Assembly: GCA_023265455.1 (NCBI GenBank)
Contig: JAHFTQ010000009.1
Coordinates: 1 to 64,000, forward strand
DNA: 64,000 bases
Source: Parachlamydiales bacterium
GTDB taxonomy: Bacteria > Chlamydiota > Chlamydiia > Chlamydiales > Rhabdochlamydiaceae
Reading direction: 5' to 3'
Shown here: piece after piece, positions 59,839-64,000 of the stretch
Layout: every line of letters starts with the position of its first letter
Numbering within the stretch: the stretch's first letter is position 1
The notes under the pieces: generated by a model
What the model was told of the DNA's origin: nothing
Seen by the model: only the letters and a program-made list of their open reading frames with translations
Database searches by the model: none
Translations under genes and position numbers: made by a program

Positions 59839-60994
59839 ATTAATAACTCTTGGGAGCTTTGTTTTGATCGCACTGACCGCATCAGCAACTCCTCAATCCA
59901 CCGACTCGTCGCAAAAATTAAAACCAGCTACCGTCAAAGTACTTTTAGAGCGCCAGGTTCCAAATCTGACTCTCGAAGTAAAAGGGCGCCATGAAGTGTA
60001 TGACCCGTTCAATGGAACCCTCATCTCTTCAAGTAAATTTAGTAAAAAACACACGGTCACAATCGACCAGTACGGTGTCGATGGCCCTCCCTGCATTAAA
60101 TGGGATGATCGCTATCCCTCCCACCAGCTCCGCTTTGTTCCGGGGGATTCTCAAAGCTCAATTTTGGTCAACGGCATCCAATATAGAGGGTGTGTTGAGA
60201 TTTATATGAACAATGAAAAGTTCAATGTGATCAATGAAGTCGATGTTGAAACTTACCTTAAATCGACTCTCTCTGTTGCTTTCCCACAACCCCTTCATGA
60301 CGAGATGTTGAATGCGATTGCAATTGTAGCGCGTACCCATGCCTATTTTTTAAGCCAAAGGCAAAAACAGGCATTTTGGCATGTGACAGCCCATGATGTC
60401 GGCTACCAAGGGGCGACTTTTCTTGCTAAGCAACACATCGCCCGCGCCGTTGAATCGACTCGGCAAGCAATCTTGACCTATCAAGGAGCTCCTTTTGCGG
60501 CCACATGGACACAAAACAGTGCTGGAAAAACAGTGGATTTCGCTGCTGTTTTCCGTAAATCCCTAGCAACACCTCCTGGTGTAAACGCTCCCATCGCAGC
60601 CAAAGATAGAACCCAAAACAAATGGACCTGTTCTCTTCCCAAATCTCTTCTTGCTCATGCGACAGATCTTCCCCGTGTGACAGGAATTGATCTCTACGTG
60701 ACTGCCCAAGCAGAGAAAGTCTATGCGGTGAAAGTGACAGGAGAGGCCCAAGTCAAAGACTTCGATTTTGTCACCTTCCAAAAAATCGTCGGTTCTAACA
60801 AGCTCCGCAGTAATGATTTCACCGTGCAGACAGAGGGCGATGAGCTCATCTTCACAGGTTATGGCGAAGGCCCTGGAGTCGGCCTCTGCCTATACAGTGC
60901 AAAAGCCCTGGCTGAAAAAGGAGAAAAAGCCCCTCAAATCCTAGAGGCTTTCTTCCCTCAGACCCAGCTGGAAAAAGTAAAAACTTTAAATTGA
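59822..60994 (+). CDS. SpoIID-family protein (septal peptidoglycan processing)
   Basis: A 390-residue protein with a signal peptide (KSITKLITLGSFVLIALTASATP). It belongs to the SpoIID/LytB family: GYRGCVEIYMNNEKFNVINEVDVETYLKSTLSVAFPQPLHDEMLNAIAIVARTHAYFLSQ, with the catalytic-type Glu (in the family usually PxEMxxxWPxEALKAQAVAARTY), YQGATF, and the late GYGEGPGVGLCLYSAKALAEKG. In Chlamydiae SpoIID homologues are reported to act on septal peptidoglycan. The canonical PSEMP segment reads as STLSVAFPQPLHDEM here, so the catalytic residue position needs checking. It overlaps ruvB by 17 bases. Confidence 0.85.
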   Translation: MKSITKLITLGSFVLIALTASATPQSTDSSQKLKPATVKVLLERQVPNLTLEVKGRHEVYDPFNGTLISSSKFSKKHTVTIDQYGVDGPPCIKWDDRYPSHQLRFVPGDSQSSILVNGIQYRGCVEIYMNNEKFNVINEVDVETYLKSTLSVAFPQPLHDEMLNAIAIVARTHAYFLSQRQKQAFWHVTAHDVGYQGATFLAKQHIARAVESTRQAILTYQGAPFAATWTQNSAGKTVDFAAVFRKSLATPPGVNAPIAAKDRTQNKWTCSLPKSLLAHATDLPRVTGIDLYVTAQAEKVYAVKVTGEAQVKDFDFVTFQKIVGSNKLRSNDFTVQTEGDELIFTGYGEGPGVGLCLYSAKALAEKGEKAPQILEAFFPQTQLEKVKTLN

Positions 60995-61019
60995 GCTTTA
61001 TCGGATAGTTCAATATAAT
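60991..61019 (+). promoter_or_regulatory. Promoter of the SRP RNA gene
   Basis: TTGAGC (60991-60996) overlapping the SpoIID stop, a 17-base spacer and a perfect TATAAT (61014-61019) form a strong sigma-70-type promoter. The predicted start is about 61027, next to the first paired base of the RNA at 61028. Confidence 0.85.
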
Positions 61020-61027
61020 GCTCTTTG

Positions 61028-61121
61028 CTGGGGACCCTGTGGAATAGGGCTGTTCGAACCAGGTCAGGACCGGAAGGTAGCAGCCTTAAGAGCGCCGCTC
61101 TATGTTACAGGTCATCTCCAG
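61028..61121 (+). ncRNA. ffs: Signal recognition particle RNA (4.5S-type, small)
   Basis: About 94 nt, the RNA component of the bacterial signal recognition particle that binds Ffh. The terminal stem pairs CTGGGGA (61028-61034) with TCTCCAG (61115-61121) and further CCTGT with ACAGG. The conserved domain IV core AGGTCAGGACCGGAAGG with the GGAA tetraloop lies at about 61061-61077, followed by TAGCAGCC. A run of eight T (61122-61129) after the stem makes it an intrinsic terminator. Preceded by a near-consensus promoter. Confidence 0.95.
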
Positions 61122-61130
61122 TTTTTTTTC

Positions 61131-62093
61131 TTAAAAGCTAAAAGTCACTCCCCCAAGCCATCCATGGAAAAGAGCGTAGCCATCTGATTTGATCTCATGA
61201 GAAGGGTTTCTGCTTTTGTTAATTTGGACCGGAGCCGTTGCGACTCCATTGAGATAGATCAGTTCATAAGACATATGGAGATTAAAAAATTTCCAAGGCT
61301 GATAGGTCAAAGTCAGCCCTCCTGCCACAACCAAAGGTGTTGAAAACTCCGACCTTGTGTAATTGCGTAGGGTAACCGTGTTATTTTGATTTCCCATAAA
61401 GGTATGTTGCTTGCACCAATTAAATCCCAATCCTACCTTCGCTAATAAATCCCAGCTGAGCGTACGAGTAGGATTCCAACCAAGGGTTGCCCCCACTTGG
61501 GCCGCTGGAATATGATTCTCAGTATCGATTTCATAGGTGCTCCTATTTGCGCCTTTAACAAAGGCAATATCGAGATGCTCTGGAAAATCCATATACCGCA
61601 GTCCTACAAGCCATGCTGCTGAAAAATAATTTCCCCGCCGGGGAGTGACATAAAAAAAGTAATTAATTTCCCCATTTCTAAACTGCGAATTGTAATGGGT
61701 GGACCCTCGATCAGCATTCGCATAATCTCCTGCCACATTTTGGGTGTTTTCTGAAAAATTAATCCGTCTGGGATCTCTGCGATGACAGGAGCTATCCCAA
61801 TCTGCAACCCACAGATAAGTGGCCTCCAAAAAAGTATGACGTGTCATATACGCCATTCCGACTCGAAATCCCGGTTCATAGTTAAAGTGGCTGATCAAGG
61901 TTCTCAAATTGCAAGCACTCTGGGCCTGAGCTCCTTGTCCTTCAAAAAAGATATGCTGCTCATGCCCTTCTGCTCTCCGAATGAAAGCGACATCTCCCCA
62001 AATGGCAAAGGCGTTATTCAAGACCCAATCGTCTTCTGCCGCACTGACCAAAACCGTCAGCAAAGAACTTAAAACTAGCAGCCGTTTTTTCAT
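61131..62093 (-). CDS. Outer-membrane beta-barrel protein (Lpg1974-like)
   Basis: A 320-residue protein with signal peptide MKKRLLVLSSLLTVLVSAA. Alternating aromatic/hydrophobic strands continue to the C-terminal phenylalanine (WLGGVTFSF), which is typical of outer-membrane proteins inserted by BamA. The pattern GDVAFIRRAEGHEQHIFFEG and FNYEPGFRVGMAYMTRHTFLEATYLW resembles MOMP-like/Lpg1974 porins of environmental Chlamydiae. There are several cysteines (SACNLR, SSCHRR), which may form disulfides as in chlamydial envelope proteins. It is convergent with the SRP RNA gene, so its stop is near the terminator. Confidence 0.75.
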   Translation of the reverse strand: MKKRLLVLSSLLTVLVSAAEDDWVLNNAFAIWGDVAFIRRAEGHEQHIFFEGQGAQAQSACNLRTLISHFNYEPGFRVGMAYMTRHTFLEATYLWVADWDSSCHRRDPRRINFSENTQNVAGDYANADRGSTHYNSQFRNGEINYFFYVTPRRGNYFSAAWLVGLRYMDFPEHLDIAFVKGANRSTYEIDTENHIPAAQVGATLGWNPTRTLSWDLLAKVGLGFNWCKQHTFMGNQNNTVTLRNYTRSEFSTPLVVAGGLTLTYQPWKFFNLHMSYELIYLNGVATAPVQINKSRNPSHEIKSDGYALFHGWLGGVTFSF

Positions 62094-62211
62094 AACGTTC
62101 CAAACATATCATCGGAGAGAATATGCGTCTATCCGAAAAACTATATTAAAAAATCGAGCTATGATTATAATGGATGTGCCAGTCACAACCGACTTGGCAC
62201 TGGAAAGATAA

Positions 62212-64000
62212 GTGACGGATTCAGCAAACAGCTCAAGTTCCTCTAACAGTGGTTTGATGACAACGACTAAGAACTGGATAGGGCAACTCAGACAGCTGTC
62301 CCCTATGGAACTGATGAAGGCACTTACCATGAAGACTTTCTTACAAAAAGTCGTCTTTCCCTCCCCCCACCTCGCGTTAACTCTGGCCGATCGCAAGATC
62401 CACAAATTAACTAATATTTTGTATGAAGGCAAACTTCCCAGTAATCAACTACGTGATGAAATCTCTAAAGTACTACTAGCTTATCTCGCTACACCTGAGG
62501 CTTCAAAAGAGGCAAAAGAAAATCAGGATTTACAAAAATTTATCAAACTCCTTTCAGATAACAATGCTTCGCTAACAGATGAAATTGCCAGACCTCTGCT
62601 GGGATCATCTGTCCGCTTTATCGAAAAAGAATATAGTGATAAGGCAGGTGCTATCGCCATTGTAAGCCGAATTTTTTTCGATCTGATGAATAGCAGCTTA
62701 GGATTAACCGGGATGGATGCCTACGAGCCCGGCCCCAGAGCTTTTCTGTTATCCGACCCCGCATTGGATACAGCCTATCAAGCTATTACTCAATTGCTCA
62801 CAAGCTCTGAACTAGAACTCGCTTCTCCTATTCGTCAGCAAATGTCCAAAGATTTGCGTGAGTTAGCACCCAACTTATCAAAGGATTTAAATAAACTTTC
62901 AGTCCTTGAATTTTGCAATCTTCTCGACAAAGAAGAAAAGCTAAACAAAAATCAAATCATATCTATAAGTCAGATTCTTAAAGAAGAAACTGCGGCTAGA
63001 GAAAAATTCAAGAAATTAGACGCTGTCTATCGTACCATTCGTCATGTGCGTGAAGAAATAAAGACCAAAAACTATCAAGAGCCCACGTTAAACGAGCGAA
63101 AAGATTTATCCGAGACTTTACGCGAGTTTGCTGACGTATCGACATTAGAAACCAAAGCATTAACTCATCAACTGTGTCAAGTTCTTGAAAATAAAGACGA
63201 AAAACTCAACATACCACATAACAGAACGCTTATCAAATCTGTCTATAGTCTTCTCAAACAAGAACATGATCTTCAAACGGGACTTTTAGAAAAAGCCGCT
63301 GAAGTCCTCATCCCAAAAATCAATCGCTGGTTTGTGGGTATGAGCGCTCAATTTCATCCTTCGGAATCAAAATCCAAAACTGAGTATTATCGGACCCTCT
63401 TTGAAAGCAAAGAAGCCCCTCCCCTACAAGAAGCCCCTGTTATCGATCTATTTTATGAAACAGCGCACCAAATCTCACTTTTAAAGACGAATATCTCTCG
63501 GGCGGCCCTTGGATATATGGTCTGTTATCTTGGCAAAATCTCTCCAAAAGATAAAGAGGGCGATTGGATTATTCGTCACATCAGCACTCCCCATGAATCG
63601 TTTAAAAATGCACTCGACCGCCAAATTGAAGAAGCTGATATCTCTTGGCTCAGAAAACAAATCGTCAAACTTTCCTGCAGAATTTTGGAGCCCACGCTAT
63701 CTTACTATGTTGACCAGTTCATCACGAATTTCACAAAAGACATCAAACATTGGATCGATCTCCCCCCTACTCAACAACTCGAAATCCTCGTTCAAGCCTT
63801 GATTGATCCCCTTGGAGACTATTTAACCACACTTATAAAAATCTACGCTGACCATCTTGGATCTCAAGAAAACACACCGCCAACTTTCCAACTCATCGGA
63901 GGCTCTCCCGAAGAAAAAATTGTTACACATCAAACCCTGGCAGATATTGAAGAAGCTGTATCCAAACTGCAGAAAAATGACAAGTTAGATATTTCTCTCC
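62212..64000 (+). CDS. Large hypothetical protein, open at the right edge
   Basis: An uninterrupted frame of at least 596 codons from GTG 62212 (VTDSANSSSSNSG) to the window end. GGAAAG precedes the start by five bases, and a stop codon lies directly upstream. An alternative ATG is at 62257 (MTTTKNWIGQLRQL). The chain is mostly helical with no signal peptide and no membrane segment, and contains patches such as LSDPALDTAYQAITQLLTSSELELA and EEKLNKNQIISISQILKEE. I do not recognise it. The Ser-rich start and helical body resemble large chlamydial secreted proteins, but this is speculative. The C-terminus is outside the window. Confidence 0.75.
   Translation, partial: MTDSANSSSSSNSGLMTTTKNWIGQLRQLSPMELMKALTMKTFLQKVVFPSPHLALTLADRKIHKLTNILYEGKLPSNQLRDEISKVLLAYLATPEASKEAKENQDLQKFIKLLSDNNASLTDEIARPLLGSSVRFIEKEYSDKAGAIAIVSRIFFDLMNSSLGLTGMDAYEPGPRAFLLSDPALDTAYQAITQLLTSSELELASPIRQQMSKDLRELAPNLSKDLNKLSVLEFCNLLDKEEKLNKNQIISISQILKEETAAREKFKKLDAVYRTIRHVREEIKTKNYQEPTLNERKDLSETLREFADVSTLETKALTHQLCQVLENKDEKLNIPHNRTLIKSVYSLLKQEHDLQTGLLEKAAEVLIPKINRWFVGMSAQFHPSESKSKTEYYRTLFESKEAPPLQEAPVIDLFYETAHQISLLKTNISRAALGYMVCYLGKISPKDKEGDWIIRHISTPHESFKNALDRQIEEADISWLRKQIVKLSCRILEPTLSYYVDQFITNFTKDIKHWIDLPPTQQLEILVQALIDPLGDYLTTLIKIYADHLGSQENTPPTFQLIGGSPEEKIVTHQTLADIEEAVSKLQKNDKLDISL

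Overview
The window looks like a chromosomal segment of an environmental (Parachlamydiales-type) chlamydia. This rests on gene content and order recalled from family knowledge, not on a search. The block hemN / small acidic coiled-coil gene / sucA / sucB (11934-17328) and the dcd / ruvB / SpoIID-like cluster (58161-60994) are arrangements known from Chlamydiae. tgt with a YhhQ-type importer, an Mla-like transporter without a full mla operon, a Pit transporter, and many long coiled-coil or tail-anchored proteins without recognisable homologues also fit an intracellular chlamydia. The genus cannot be told from the sequence.

Layout. 1-810: the end of an insertion sequence and a terminal-inverted-repeat element carrying a GxxExxY gene. 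879-2480: DUF2442 gene, unknown gene, adenylate kinase. 2471-7774: three tandem paralogous coiled-coil genes. 7965-8930: small coiled-coil gene and a VapBC-type module. 8979-9804: ferredoxin and an A-type Fe-S carrier fusion. 10082-17328: orphan HTH gene, 2-oxoglutarate dehydrogenase operon (sucA-sucB-lpd), CT053-like gene and hemN. 17361-18135: a HicAB module bracketed by a duplicated hemN 3' end. 18197-20091: two tail-anchored paralogs. 20075-27050: GH63-like glucosidase, DUF6496 gene, AlbA-type gene, glucose dehydrogenase-like and GMC oxidoreductase genes. 27097-30512: HigA-type gene, a pair of small paralogs, MBL-fold hydrolase, fucosyltransferase. 30506-35674: pyk, then mlaE-mlaF-mlaD-yqgE. 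35761-43139: paralog pair, LRR protein, DUF1254 protein, large putative effector, pit. 43207-49849: secreted protein, a four-member family of membrane-anchored kinase-like proteins interrupted by a Fic gene, and hsp20. 49916-57799: long coiled-coil protein, MarC, queuosine salvage pair (yhhQ-tgt), tdk, acetyltransferase, RDD protein. 58161-64000: dcd, ruvB, SpoIID-like gene, SRP RNA, outer-membrane barrel, and a large open gene running off the right edge.

Most notable observations. (i) Four paralogs at 44588-49398 keep the lysine, the catalytic-loop D/N and a DxG motif of the protein-kinase fold behind an N-terminal membrane segment. Three of them follow a Fic AMP-transferase gene in one overlapping run ending at hsp20, and the Fic gene has a 41-bp palindrome plus an extra half-site upstream. 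(ii) A 163-bp nested palindrome with a TA duplication sits in frame just after codon 2 of the fucosyltransferase gene. Removing it restores a clean signal-peptide start. A second copy at 51831 has different but still complementary arms. (iii) Small accessory genes are repeatedly bracketed by short direct duplications, two of them copies of the 3' end of the neighbouring conserved gene (hemN/hicAB and tgt/84-aa gene), with a weaker third case at lpd. (iv) The GxxExxY gene lies inside about 90-bp inverted repeats, and a deleted derivative of the same element type lies at 45446. (v) Tgt has lost the usual preQ1-pocket motif, which fits queuine salvage.
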